From the NCBI RefSeq assembly GCF_017565645.3, contig NZ_CP086136.1:8601501-8665500 (forward strand): 64,000 nt of DNA. The letters run 5' to 3'. The notes under the pieces are model-generated. The model was not told the origin of the DNA. It ran no database searches and saw only the letters and a program-made list of their open reading frames with translations. The translations under genes and the position numbers were made by a program. Source of the stretch: Bradyrhizobium barranii subsp. barranii. GTDB lineage: Bacteria; Pseudomonadota; Alphaproteobacteria; Rhizobiales; Xanthobacteraceae. Positions within the stretch are counted from its first letter, which is position 1, and each line of letters starts with the position of its first letter. Shown piece by piece: positions 9,216 through 18,234 of the stretch.

Positions 9216-9269
9216 CAGAACCACTCTGCGCAGGAGACCGAACAACAAGACAAAGTTACAGACCCCGGC

Positions 9270-10315
9270 TCAGAGATAGTTGATCAGGCTGATCTGCTGG
9301 AGCTGCGACGTCAGCGACAGCGCCGTCTTGATCTGGGTCTGCAGGGTGTTGACCCGGACCGAGGCCTCCGTCGGGTCGACGGCCTCCATCTTGACGATCT
9401 GATTGTTCAGAATGTCCTGCTGCGTCTTGAGCTTTTCGGTGGCGCCGGTGACCCGCTGCTGGACCGTGCCGACGCCGCCGCCGAGCGTAGCGAGGTCAGT
9501 GATGGCGTTACCGACGAGGCCGATGGCCTTGTCCACGACGACCTGGAACGTGTCCTGGCTCAGGTTCGCGTTCCCAAGATCCGCCATCATGGTGTAGGCC
9601 TCGGCGAGCCTACGGAAGCCGATCTGGTTGGCGCTAACGGACGTATCGGCGATCTCGGTCGTGGAGATACGGCTTTGCATGGTCTGGTCGGTGGCCGTTG
9701 ACCAATTGGTGTTCCAGGCCGGGCTCGCGAACTCGGCATCGAAGGTGGTGTTGAGGAAGGTCTGCATTTGGGCCGGGGTAATGGTGCTCACGCTGGCCGA
9801 GGATTGCGAGAAGCCGAAGGTCGCAAGAAATCGGCATCGACCTGGTTCTTGCTGGCCGAACCCGCGGTGTAAGCCGTGATCGGCGTGTTCTGCGTGTTGA
9901 CCCCCGAGAAGAGATACGAGCCATTATAGGAGACGTTCAGCGCGCCGATCAGATCCTGGAGGTTGGCGGACGCAGGCGGCAGGATGATCCGCCCGCCGCC
10001 GTCGGTGCTGCGGGCCGCGATCAGGTCCTTGAGGAAAGAGGTTGCGGTTGCGCCCAGCTGGGTGATCCGGTTCTGCGTCGTGTCCAGGCGCCCCGAGACG
10101 AGCCCGTTGGTATCGACGAGCTGATCGGCGAAGCTCAGGTCCGCCCGCAGGGTGACGTCGCTTCCCGTCGTGGCACCAAGCTCGAGGCCGACATCGGCGA
10201 AGCGGCCGGTGGTGGCTTCCTTCGAGGCCTTGGTCAGCGCGGCCTGATTGTTCGTGATCGAGGACCTCAACGACGAAGACAGCATCAGGGTCGAGATGTA
10301 GTTGGCGCTCATCAT
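9270..10315 (-). pseudogene. flgL: hook-filament junction protein FlgL, one frameshift
   Basis: The first 165 residues (from 10315) and the last 173 (9270-9791) are both typical FlgL, in different frames. The frame breaks near 9824: restoring one G in the coding strand (TTG-CGACC read as TTG-GCGACC) joins ADFL to ATFGFSQSSASV and gives one uninterrupted protein of about 348 residues, the expected length. FlgL links the last FlgK ring to the filament. The change is loss of one base from a G/C doublet, typical of base-calling error. If real, the product lacks its C-terminal D0 helix and would not assemble. The start lies 3 bases from the flgK stop. Confidence 0.85.
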
Positions 10316-10318
10316 GAC

Positions 10319-11794
10319 TTAATTCCCCACGGCGGCCAGCAGGCTCTGCAACATTTGGTCGACGGTCGAGATGATCTTCGACGACGCCGAATAGGTACGT
10401 TCGACCTGAAGCATCAAGGACATCTCGTCGTCCATGTTGACGCCGCTGACGTTCGACAGCGCTGCGGAGCTGCGGTCGAGCAGCGTGTTCTGATAGGTGG
10501 CGTTGTCGTCCGCGGCCTTGCGCTGGTTTTCGATCCAGCTCGTCGACGACGCGGCGAAGTCGATCAAGCTGCCGCTCGGCTTGCCTTGCGTGGTTGCATC
10601 GAACGGCTGCGACGCATCCATGTTGCCGATCAGCTGCTGCAGCCTGGTCGAGTAGCCGGCATTGCCGGTGGTGTTGTATCTGTAGGCGACGTTGCCGCTG
10701 ATCGCGCCATCACGCAGCAGGTTGGGATTGCCGCCCTGGGCCGGGTCGACCGACGCGGCAACGCTGATCGAGCCGGCCAGGCCGACCGAGACGGTCGCGC
10801 TTGCGGGCATCGCGGGTGAGCCGGGATAGGTGAAGAGGCCGGGCCGGTCGGGCAGCGCGGCGCCGGACTGGTCGACCTCCTTGAAGGATTCGACAAGGCC
10901 GCGTGCGACCTCGTCGAGCTGGCTCTGATACGTGACCGTGGCGTTGTCGCGCAATTGGGCGAGGCCAGCGAGCTTGCCGGTCTTGATCGGCATCACGGAA
11001 TTGGCGCCGGTGACCGGGACACCGTCGATATAGACAGCATTTCCGGTGGTCCCGGGCGTATAGATGTTGGTCGCCGCGAAGCTGACCGAGCGCGCCGTCT
11101 TATCGAACAGCACGACACCGCTGTCGGTGTAGAGCGCCGCGTCGCCGTTGGCGCGCAGCGTCATCGAGACGCCGACCTCCTGCGACATCTTCGAGACGAT
11201 GTTGTCGCGCTGGTCGAGATAATCGGTGACGTCGTCGCCGGCGATCGTCCCCTTCACGATCGCGGTGTTGACCTTATCGAACTGGGTCAGGAGCTGATTG
11301 ATATTCCCGACCGAAGTCGCCATGTCGGCGTCCGCTCCCTGGCGCACCGTCTGCACGGTCTTGGTGGCCTGGTTGAGCGCGGTCGCCATGTCCTTGGCGG
11401 ACGTGACCGCCGCCTGCGCCAGCGTGGTGTTGTCCGGAGCGTTGGCATATTGCTGGAGCGCCTGCTTCAGCTTGTTGAGCTGGGCGGCCGGCGACTGCCC
11501 AAGTTCGGGATCGTCCACAGTCGAGGCCGATATCTTCTGAAGACCGTCCAGGATCGCATTCTGCTTGGCGGACCCAGACGTCGCGATCAGGACGTTATTA
11601 TAGAGACCCGAGCTGGCGGCGCGCTGGATCGCCGCCACATAGACGCCGGCCCCGGGGAGATTGTCCAGCACGGCGATCTTGCGCGAATAGCCGGCGGCGC
11701 TGGCACCGGCTATGTTGCGCGAGATCGTCGACGACTGGATACCCGACGCCATGAGCGACGCACGAGCGGAGTCGAGAGCGGCGGTAAGGGACAT
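10319..11794 (-). CDS. flgK: hook-associated protein FlgK
   Basis: A 491-residue protein with the FlgK N-terminal D0 pattern (SLTAALDSARASLMASGIQ, then SRNIAGASAAGYSRK) and a C-terminal D0 helix with the conserved NVSGVNMDDEMSLMLQ-type motif. It forms the first junction zone between hook and filament and is exported by the flagellar apparatus. It lies between flgE and flgL as in most flagellar operons. Confidence 0.95.
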   Translation of the reverse strand: MSLTAALDSARASLMASGIQSSTISRNIAGASAAGYSRKIAVLDNLPGAGVYVAAIQRAASSGLYNNVLIATSGSAKQNAILDGLQKISASTVDDPELGQSPAAQLNKLKQALQQYANAPDNTTLAQAAVTSAKDMATALNQATKTVQTVRQGADADMATSVGNINQLLTQFDKVNTAIVKGTIAGDDVTDYLDQRDNIVSKMSQEVGVSMTLRANGDAALYTDSGVVLFDKTARSVSFAATNIYTPGTTGNAVYIDGVPVTGANSVMPIKTGKLAGLAQLRDNATVTYQSQLDEVARGLVESFKEVDQSGAALPDRPGLFTYPGSPAMPASATVSVGLAGSISVAASVDPAQGGNPNLLRDGAISGNVAYRYNTTGNAGYSTRLQQLIGNMDASQPFDATTQGKPSGSLIDFAASSTSWIENQRKAADDNATYQNTLLDRSSAALSNVSGVNMDDEMSLMLQVERTYSASSKIISTVDQMLQSLLAAVGN

Positions 11795-11828
11795 GATTTG
11801 CTCTTGCCCGGAATGAGCGCTTGAGGAT

Positions 11829-13059
11829 TCAGCGCTTCAGGTTGACGACGACGTCGAGAAGGTCGGCGCCGGTCTGGAACGATTTCGAATTCGCAGTGAA
11901 GCCGCGCTGCGCCTCGATCATCCCGGTGAGTTCATCCGCGAGGTCGACGTTGGAGTCTTCCAGCGCACCCGACTGGACAGTGCCGAGACCGCCGGTACCG
12001 GCATTCCCGGCCTGCGCGTTGCCGGAATTCATGTTGGTCGAATAGACGTTGCCGGGCTCCGGCGTCAGGTTGTCGGGGCTCGCGACGTCGGCGAGCATGA
12101 TGGTGTAGAGCGTCAGCTGCTGACCGTTCTTGAGGATCGCCGTCACGAAGCCCGAATCGTCGACATCGACTTTGTCGATGGCCGATGGAACTGCCATTGA
12201 CAGTCGCCTTGAAGCTGAAGTCGGTTCCGACCTGCGTCATGTTCGACAGGTCCAGGCTCATCGCCGCACCGCCGGGAACGGTGAGGGCGAGCGTCGTCGG
12301 GCTCGCCGCGGCCAGCGTGCCTTTGCCGGCTGCGGTCGTATCGAAGGTGAAAGTGGTGGCGGCACCGACCGACGCACCTGTCGCGGAGTTGTAAGCCTGA
12401 AGCTGCCAGGTGTCAGAGCCGGCGGCCGTCGCCGTGTGGGACATGTAGACGTCGAGCGTAACGGCCTGGCCGATATTGTTGTAGGCCACGATCGAGCTCT
12501 TCGACGAATATGACGCCGGCCCGGGCGGACCGGCGATCACAGCCGCTTTCGGATCCAGATTGCCGGTCGTGAGCGTTCCCGCCGTCGACGGCACGGGCAC
12601 TTGCGAAACCTGGGCAATGTTGACGATCTGCATGCCGGACAGGCTGTTCTGCGAGAAATTGGTCACCTTACCGGGCTGGCCCAGGAGGTAGTAGCCGGCC
12701 GCGTTGACTAGATTGCCCTGGGCGTCCGGCACGAACGAGCCGGCGCGCGTCAGATATTGCTGCGTGTTGGCGGCGTTCGACACCACGAAGAAGCCGTTGC
12801 CCTGCACGGCGAGGTCCGTGGTCGACGTGGTGAACTGCGTGTGTCCCGCATCGCTGATGGCGTAGCGAACCGTCGTCTCGACGGCGCCGGAGTCGTAATT
12901 GCCGGAGCCGCTCTTCAGGATCAGTGACGAGAATTCCGTCGAAGCCCGCTTGTAACCGGTCGTGTTGACGTTCGCGATGTTGTCCGAAACCGTCGACAGC
13001 TTGTTGGACTGCGCGCTCATTCCGGAAACGCCGGTGCGCATAACACCATACAGGCTCAT
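11829..13059 (-). pseudogene. flgE: flagellar hook protein FlgE, frameshifted
   Basis: Residues 1 to about 291 read as FlgE from 13059 (rod/hook motif SDNIANVNTTGYKR). The conserved C-terminal 120 residues (around ADVASPDNL and the end TGADLLDVVVNLKR) continue in another frame from about 12197. The switch falls at 12186-12198, after the residues ATVNGS. The total length (about 410 codons) differs from a multiple of three by one, so the change is one base gained or two lost; a lost GT or similar pair would restore a family-like sequence. FlgE polymerises into the hook and no second copy is in the window. If the shift is real, no hook can form from this locus. Confidence 0.85.
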
Positions 13060-13103
13060 GAAGTAGGCTCCTTTGTCAGGTTGTATCTACAATGCGGGTT
13101 CTT

Positions 13104-13119
13104 GCTTGCGCGGGGCTGA
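13104..13119 (-). promoter_or_regulatory. candidate LafR operator upstream of flgE
   Basis: In the minus direction: TCAGC, six bases (CCCGCG), CAAGC, 45 bases upstream of the flgE start. flgE is a known direct target of the orthologous regulator FtcR in Brucella, which makes this copy the best test case. Confidence 0.6.
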
Positions 13120-13156
13120 TGATTGGGACCCGTGCACAACTTTCAGGTTGTGGCGG

Positions 13157-13738
13157 TCATGTCGTCTTCGGCTGACAGAACGAGCGCGCCTTGTCGGTCC
13201 ACGCGCCGAAGCCGCTGGAGACGAGATGCGCGACGATGTGACAGACGTAGCGCTTCTGCGCGGGCTGATTGTTGGGGCCTGCGTTGTAGCGCGCGACCGC
13301 CATGGTCCAGCTGCCCTCGCGCTGCTTCAGCTCTTTCAGGAAGCGTGCGGCGTATTCGACGTTCTTCGCGGGATCGAACATCGCGCGCACCGACGTGAAC
13401 TTGTCGCCGTGATAATAATGGTTGATCTGCATGCAGCCGAGGTCGATCAGCTTGATGCCCTTGCCGCGCATCGTCTCGAAATTCGCGATCGCGTCGTTCA
13501 TGTCCTTGGCGAACACGGTCTGGCCGTCGGCGCCGAGCGCGTAAGGGTGGAGCGAACCGCGCCGCCCGGTCTCGGTGAGGCCGACCGCATAGAGAATGCC
13601 GAGCGGGATCCCATGCTGCTGGGACGCGCGCGCCATCTCGCGCTCGCACGGGCGCGCGTTGTCGGTCGCCGCTGCCGCGGCGCCCGCGTTACAGATAAAC
13701 AGGACCGCGACGAATCTGCGGGCCCACGTCCTGGTCAT
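13157..13738 (-). CDS. flagellar-cluster lytic transglycosylase
   Basis: A 193-residue secreted protein with a signal peptide (about residues 1-24, ending in an alanine run) and a transglycosylase SLT domain with catalytic Glu56 in the motif GLTETG, plus the typical GCMQIN and ARYNAGP blocks. It probably opens the peptidoglycan for the rod, replacing the missing muramidase domain of FlgJ (3940). The ATG at 13738 lies 50 bases inside the end of fliK in another frame, so translation of the two is coupled. It is the last gene of the fliF operon. It could be described as SltF-like; I give no symbol. Confidence 0.85.
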   Translation of the reverse strand: MTRTWARRFVAVLFICNAGAAAAATDNARPCEREMARASQQHGIPLGILYAVGLTETGRRGSLHPYALGADGQTVFAKDMNDAIANFETMRGKGIKLIDLGCMQINHYYHGDKFTSVRAMFDPAKNVEYAARFLKELKQREGSWTMAVARYNAGPNNQPAQKRYVCHIVAHLVSSGFGAWTDKARSFCQPKTT

Positions 13739-15014
13739 GACGCGTCTCCTGGTTGGACTGGCGCTCCTGCCGGGCCTGCTTGGCACTGCCGTCCGATTGC
13801 CCGGACGACGTGCCGGCGCCGCCGAACGTGCCTTGCGACTGCGACGATGGCTGTTGCTGGCCGGAGAGCTGCGGCTGCGGCTGGCCCGAGCCGCTCTGGA
13901 ATCCGTCCAGCGAGCCGTGCTGCACGGGCGCGACGTCGGCGACATAGCCCGCCGACTGCATGAGATCGCGGATCGACTCCCGCTGCTGATCCAGCATCAG
14001 GCTGGTGTCCTTGCGCGCGGCCGCGAGGTGAACGGAAACCTCCGAGCCGACGAGGCGAAGGCGTACCGTGACGTTGCCGAGCGCCGGCGGTTCGAGATTG
14101 ATCGTCAGGATCTTGAGCGGCTCAGGCGCATTGGTCTGCGACGTCGCGAGATCGGGGGCGGTGGACGCCGTCGGAGCCGGCGACTCCTTCAGCTCGGCGA
14201 CGACTGCGTTGGCGACCTGCTGCGGAGCGCTGAACTGCGCCGGCGGCAGATGGGTCTCCTGCTGGACCACGGTGACCTTGGTCGCTTCGGGCAATGCGTC
14301 CCGCGCCGAGGCTTTGACGGCGCGTTCGACATTGGCCGTGACGGCCTCGAAGCCTTGCGTCGCGGGCATTGCCTTCGAGGACGCATCGCTGCCTTGCTGC
14401 GCGGCTGCCGCCGCCTGCGAAGGCGCGGCCTGCGAGCGCGTGCCCGTTGAAGCGGCAGCGGGCGGCGCGGGCTCGGCAGACGTGACCTTCGCGGTGCCCT
14501 GGACCTCACGCTTCGTCGAGGCAGAGCGCTCGTCGCGCGCAGGCGCGTCCTTCTTGTCGCCCGCCGGCGATTGCAGCTGCGGCTTCACGGCCGGCACGGC
14601 GGCGAACTGCTGTTCGACGACCGCCGGAATGCTCGATCGGGCCGAAACATCGGTCTTCGCGCCGTGGTCGACCGGAGTTTGCGTCTCCGGCGATTTTTCA
14701 GTCTTCTCGTCGGACGATTTGCGAATGGGTTCGGGTTCATCATCCGCCTCGGTGCGTTCCCGCACCGTCTTGTCCTTGTCGGCCGGGCGCGCGAGGTGCG
14801 TGCGCAACGATCCGGCCTTCGCGCTCGTGTTGCCGCCCTCGTCGTTGAGCGCCCGCTTCGCGAGATTCGAGACGGTATGCAGCAGATCGTTGAACGACGA
14901 ATCTGCCGGCGATTTCGCTCCGGCAGATTTTCCCGAGCGCGATGCGCCGCGCATGTTGAGGCTTTCGGCGAGACCCGAAAAGACCTGTCCGGAGGTTCCA
15001 CTGAGCTTCGTCAT
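13689..15014 (-). CDS. fliK: hook-length control protein FliK
   Basis: A 441-residue protein. The N-terminal part and the long Ala/Gln/Ser/Pro-rich middle are low in complexity, as expected for the ruler region. The C-terminal domain, around residues 300-360, carries the FliK pattern LEPPALGNVTVRLRL and the Leu-rich helix that talks to FlhB. Export of FliK measures the hook and switches the gate to filament substrates. The start overlaps the motC stop by four bases. Confidence 0.9.
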   Translation of the reverse strand: MTKLSGTSGQVFSGLAESLNMRGASRSGKSAGAKSPADSSFNDLLHTVSNLAKRALNDEGGNTSAKAGSLRTHLARPADKDKTVRERTEADDEPEPIRKSSDEKTEKSPETQTPVDHGAKTDVSARSSIPAVVEQQFAAVPAVKPQLQSPAGDKKDAPARDERSASTKREVQGTAKVTSAEPAPPAAASTGTRSQAAPSQAAAAAQQGSDASSKAMPATQGFEAVTANVERAVKASARDALPEATKVTVVQQETHLPPAQFSAPQQVANAVVAELKESPAPTASTAPDLATSQTNAPEPLKILTINLEPPALGNVTVRLRLVGSEVSVHLAAARKDTSLMLDQQRESIRDLMQSAGYVADVAPVQHGSLDGFQSGSGQPQPQLSGQQQPSSQSQGTFGGAGTSSGQSDGSAKQARQERQSNQETRHDQDVGPQIRRGPVYL

Positions 15015-16195
15015 GGGCGATCCCTGGTGAGGCGTTCGAGTTCGCCGAGCTGCTTCCGCGCGCGCGCAAGCGTCTCGGACGACGCGGCGAGATCGAGACG
15101 CGCCGGCGTGACCGGAGGCTTATCGGCGGCGGCGGCGGATCGACCCGCGAACGGCTTGCGGACGTCGAGTGCGAGCTGCAACGTCGCATTCAGCAACGGA
15201 ACGTCGCGCTCGGGCAACTTCGAGCGGTCGAGTGCCTTCAACTCGGCGACACCGCCGTTATACTCGTCAGTGAGCGCCCGCGAGACGCCGCGGAAGAAAT
15301 GCGCGCGCTCGCGATCCTCCGACGCGTCGGCGCTGAGCGTCAGCGCACGCTCGCCTGCAAGCCGCGTCACCGCCAGCCGTCCATGCACCATCGCGGTGCG
15401 CGCGATCACGAGATAAAGCTTGAGGCGGCTCGCGCGGTCGATCTGCTCCAGCAGAGTGACGATCCGCGCAAAGCGGCGCTCGTCGAGAGCAATGCTCGAT
15501 TGCGTCAGGCCGGAGGCGAAGCGCTGCCAGAAGTCGCCGGCATAGACCGAGTTGCGGTAGTGGCGGATATAGGCGAGCGTCAGGAACTCGAACTTGTCGA
15601 AATCCTCGGCCTGCCCGACCAGAAGGATCTCGCGGCGCAGCGCCGCCTCCTCCACCAGCGTGCCCGGCAACAGCAGCCGCGCGTCGTCCAGGCGCTCGAT
15701 CGCGAGCGATGCCTCGGCGCGCGCGAACAGCGCGCCCTGGACCAGCGCGACCTGTCCGCCCAGGCCCGTTGGCAGCGTGCGCGGCTTGACGTCCTTGAGC
15801 AGCTCGCGCGCTTCGTCCTGGCGGCCTTCGACATAGGCCAGCGCACCATTGAACAGCCGCTCGTCGACGTTCAGCTTGTCGCGCGGCAGCTTTCGGACGA
15901 CCTGCGGCCCGCCGCCGCTGAGCAAATAGATGATGACGGCCTGGCCGTTCTGCGCATTGCTCCACACGCCCGGATCGGCGGCGAGGAACTTTTCACCGAC
16001 CTGCCGGGTAAGCGCGATGTGGCTGCCATGCGCAGCGGTGTCGCCACGGGCAATGCCATCCTGCACCGCCTGCAAGGTGCGCACGAGCTCATAGGGCTCG
16101 CCCGAGGTCGATGCCGGGGACGGTGCCGGATCGGCAAACGCGCATACCGTCGTGAACGGCAGCAGCAGCGCGGCGCGCAGGAGCGGCCTGATCAA
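15011..16195 (-). CDS. motC: chemotaxis/motor protein MotC
   Basis: A 394-residue periplasmic protein with a signal peptide (about residues 1-21) and a helical repeat body, matching rhizobial MotC, which binds the periplasmic part of MotB and is needed for rotation. It sits between motB and fliK, its usual place in rhizobia. It overlaps both neighbours by four bases. Confidence 0.9.
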   Translation of the reverse strand: MIRPLLRAALLLPFTTVCAFADPAPSPASTSGEPYELVRTLQAVQDGIARGDTAAHGSHIALTRQVGEKFLAADPGVWSNAQNGQAVIIYLLSGGGPQVVRKLPRDKLNVDERLFNGALAYVEGRQDEARELLKDVKPRTLPTGLGGQVALVQGALFARAEASLAIERLDDARLLLPGTLVEEAALRREILLVGQAEDFDKFEFLTLAYIRHYRNSVYAGDFWQRFASGLTQSSIALDERRFARIVTLLEQIDRASRLKLYLVIARTAMVHGRLAVTRLAGERALTLSADASEDRERAHFFRGVSRALTDEYNGGVAELKALDRSKLPERDVPLLNATLQLALDVRKPFAGRSAAAADKPPVTPARLDLAASSETLARARKQLGELERLTRDRP

Positions 16196-17532
16196 GGGCG
16201 CTTCTCCCGGATCAGGATCTCGATCCGGCGGTTCTGAGCGGCAGCAGGATCATTCGTCAGTTTCGGCCGCCGATCGGCGTAGCCTTCGACATGCTCGATC
16301 CGCTGCGCATCGACACCGGACCGGACCAGCATGTAGTAAGCCATCTGCGCGCGCGCGGTCGACAGTCGCCAATTGTCGTAATTCTCAGACTTGTACGGCC
16401 GATTGTCGGTGTGGCCGCGCACGATGATCATGCCCTGGCGCTTCGTCAGCAGTGGCCCGATCTTGTCGATCACGCGGATCAGCTCAGGCCGCGGCTCGGC
16501 CGAGCCGACCGCGAACATCCCGAAGCTCGCATCGTCGGTCAGGCTGATCAGAAGGCCCTCCTCGACCTGACGCACCTCGGCAACCGGGCCCGCACCGGCC
16601 TTGATGTCCGACAGCGCATCCGCGATCGCAGACTGAAGCTGCTTGACGGTCGGCTGCTGGGTCTGTGCCCCATCGCGCGATTCGGAATTCTTTGCTTGAT
16701 CGCCGGGGCGTGGCTGCGCGGCGGCATTGGCTTGAGCGCCAGCCTGGGCGCCCGGTTGCGGCGCATTCGCCTGAACACTGCCATCGCGTTGAGCCTGCGA
16801 AGGCGCAGGCCCGGGCGGCAGCAGCGGCGACAGGCTTGCAGACGACGCGTCCGCGTTTGGAGCCACGCTACCGCCGGCATCGTCCTGCTTGGCACGTTGC
16901 GCCTGCGGCTCGCCCTGACCTGTCCCGGACGCATTGTCGCGCGCGGACGCGTTCGGCTTTGGCTCGCTGTCGACGAAGTGATCCGCATCCTTGGACGTCT
17001 GCGGCGCCAACTTCCAATAGCCGGGATCGAAGGGATCGCGGTAAGCATCGCCGCCCTTGAGGCCGTCCTCTTCGGCGGAGGTCAGCGCGCCGGCGCGGCG
17101 CTGGCCCGAGGACTGGTTCGCGCTGTTGGCGATCTCGGCAAGCGTCGCATAGGGATCGCGAAACAGAACCTTCTCTTCGAAGGAGGCAGGCTTCTCCGCC
17201 GTCGGGGAGTCTCCGCGACGTTCTTCGTTCGGCCCGGCCGGCTGACGCTTGCCGTCCTGGCCTTCGAATTGCGTCGGCTCCTTCTTGCTGAGATCCTTGA
17301 GGCCCTTCGGAGCGGGTGCGTTCTCCGCGAGCTTGATCGGGTTGAAATAGCTCGCGACCACCTGCTTCTGGTCCTGGTTGAGCGCATTGAGCAGCCACAT
17401 GACCAGAAAGAACGCCATCATCGCGGTCATGAAGTCCGCATACGCGATCTTCCAGACGCCACCGTGATGCGCCTCCTCGGCGAAGGCGCTGCGCCTGCGG
17501 ATGATGACCAGCTCGTGCTTGACTTCTTCCAT
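16192..17532 (-). CDS. motB: motor stator protein MotB
   Basis: A 446-residue stator subunit with a single membrane segment at residues 30-50 containing the proton-carrying Asp33 (AYADFMTAMMAFF) and a C-terminal OmpA-like peptidoglycan-binding domain at about residues 320-440 (RGHTDNRPY motif). The linker of more than 250 residues rich in Ala, Gln and Pro is much longer than in enteric MotB, as usual in rhizobia where MotC and MotE assist. Its partner motA lies separately at 33933. Confidence 0.95.
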   Translation of the reverse strand: MEEVKHELVIIRRRSAFAEEAHHGGVWKIAYADFMTAMMAFFLVMWLLNALNQDQKQVVASYFNPIKLAENAPAPKGLKDLSKKEPTQFEGQDGKRQPAGPNEERRGDSPTAEKPASFEEKVLFRDPYATLAEIANSANQSSGQRRAGALTSAEEDGLKGGDAYRDPFDPGYWKLAPQTSKDADHFVDSEPKPNASARDNASGTGQGEPQAQRAKQDDAGGSVAPNADASSASLSPLLPPGPAPSQAQRDGSVQANAPQPGAQAGAQANAAAQPRPGDQAKNSESRDGAQTQQPTVKQLQSAIADALSDIKAGAGPVAEVRQVEEGLLISLTDDASFGMFAVGSAEPRPELIRVIDKIGPLLTKRQGMIIVRGHTDNRPYKSENYDNWRLSTARAQMAYYMLVRSGVDAQRIEHVEGYADRRPKLTNDPAAAQNRRIEILIREKRP

Positions 17533-17538
17533 GGCGGA

Positions 17539-18234
17539 CTACCGGCGCGCCTCGTTCAGACGTTCGCTCCACGCCGCAATCTGCGTCTCGATCACGGTCT
17601 GGTCGGCGACAACACGGACCTCGAAAGTGTCGGCGGCTTCGTATTCAATCCCGGTTCGCCGGGCCGTCTGGAGCTGCGAGCGCACCAGATCGAGCAATTC
17701 GCCCGGGCCGGTGATCTTGAACACCGGCACCGGCGAATTGCCGGTCAGCGCCGCGATCTGCTCGACCAGCGATCCGATCGCCTTGTCACGGACGGCGTCG
17801 GCGAGGAAAGGCAGCAATATCCGCGCAACCGAGCTTGCGATGTTGGTTTCGATCTCGCGGCAGGCCGTCTCGAAGCCGCCTACGATCGTGACCGCCTGCT
17901 GGTCGGACCATTTGGCCCGCTCCTCGCCGAGCCGGATCGCGCTGCGGACGCGCTCCTCGGCAACCCTGGCATCGCCTTCCGCGACACCGGCGGCATGGCC
18001 GCGACGATAGGCATCCTCGAGAAGATTGACCGGCGGGGCTTCCGCCTCGGGCGCCGGAAGCGGCGACTGAAGCTGCGGCTGCGATTGGGCCTGACGCGGG
18101 GGCTGGGGCTCGCGCCGCACCTCCATCGGCCTTGTCAGCACATCCTGGATCTTGGGGGGCGGAGGCGACGGTGGAGACTTGGCCCGCCCATTCGCGTCGA
18201 ACTGCGTCAGGAGTTTTCCGATAGCCGCGTTCAT
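17539..18234 (-). CDS. fliH: FliH-like flagellar assembly protein
   Basis: A 231-residue protein. A Pro-rich N-terminal 70 residues is followed by a helical region with small residues at regular steps (AYRRGHAAGVAEGDARV), typical of FliH GxxxG-type helices, and a C-terminal domain like the peripheral stalk that binds the ATPase FliI. FliH regulates FliI and tethers it to the rotor. Position after fliF supports the call, although many annotations leave the rhizobial protein unnamed. It overlaps the fliF stop by four bases. Confidence 0.7.
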   Translation of the reverse strand: MNAAIGKLLTQFDANGRAKSPPSPPPPKIQDVLTRPMEVRREPQPPRQAQSQPQLQSPLPAPEAEAPPVNLLEDAYRRGHAAGVAEGDARVAEERVRSAIRLGEERAKWSDQQAVTIVGGFETACREIETNIASSVARILLPFLADAVRDKAIGSLVEQIAALTGNSPVPVFKITGPGELLDLVRSQLQTARRTGIEYEAADTFEVRVVADQTVIETQIAAWSERLNEARR

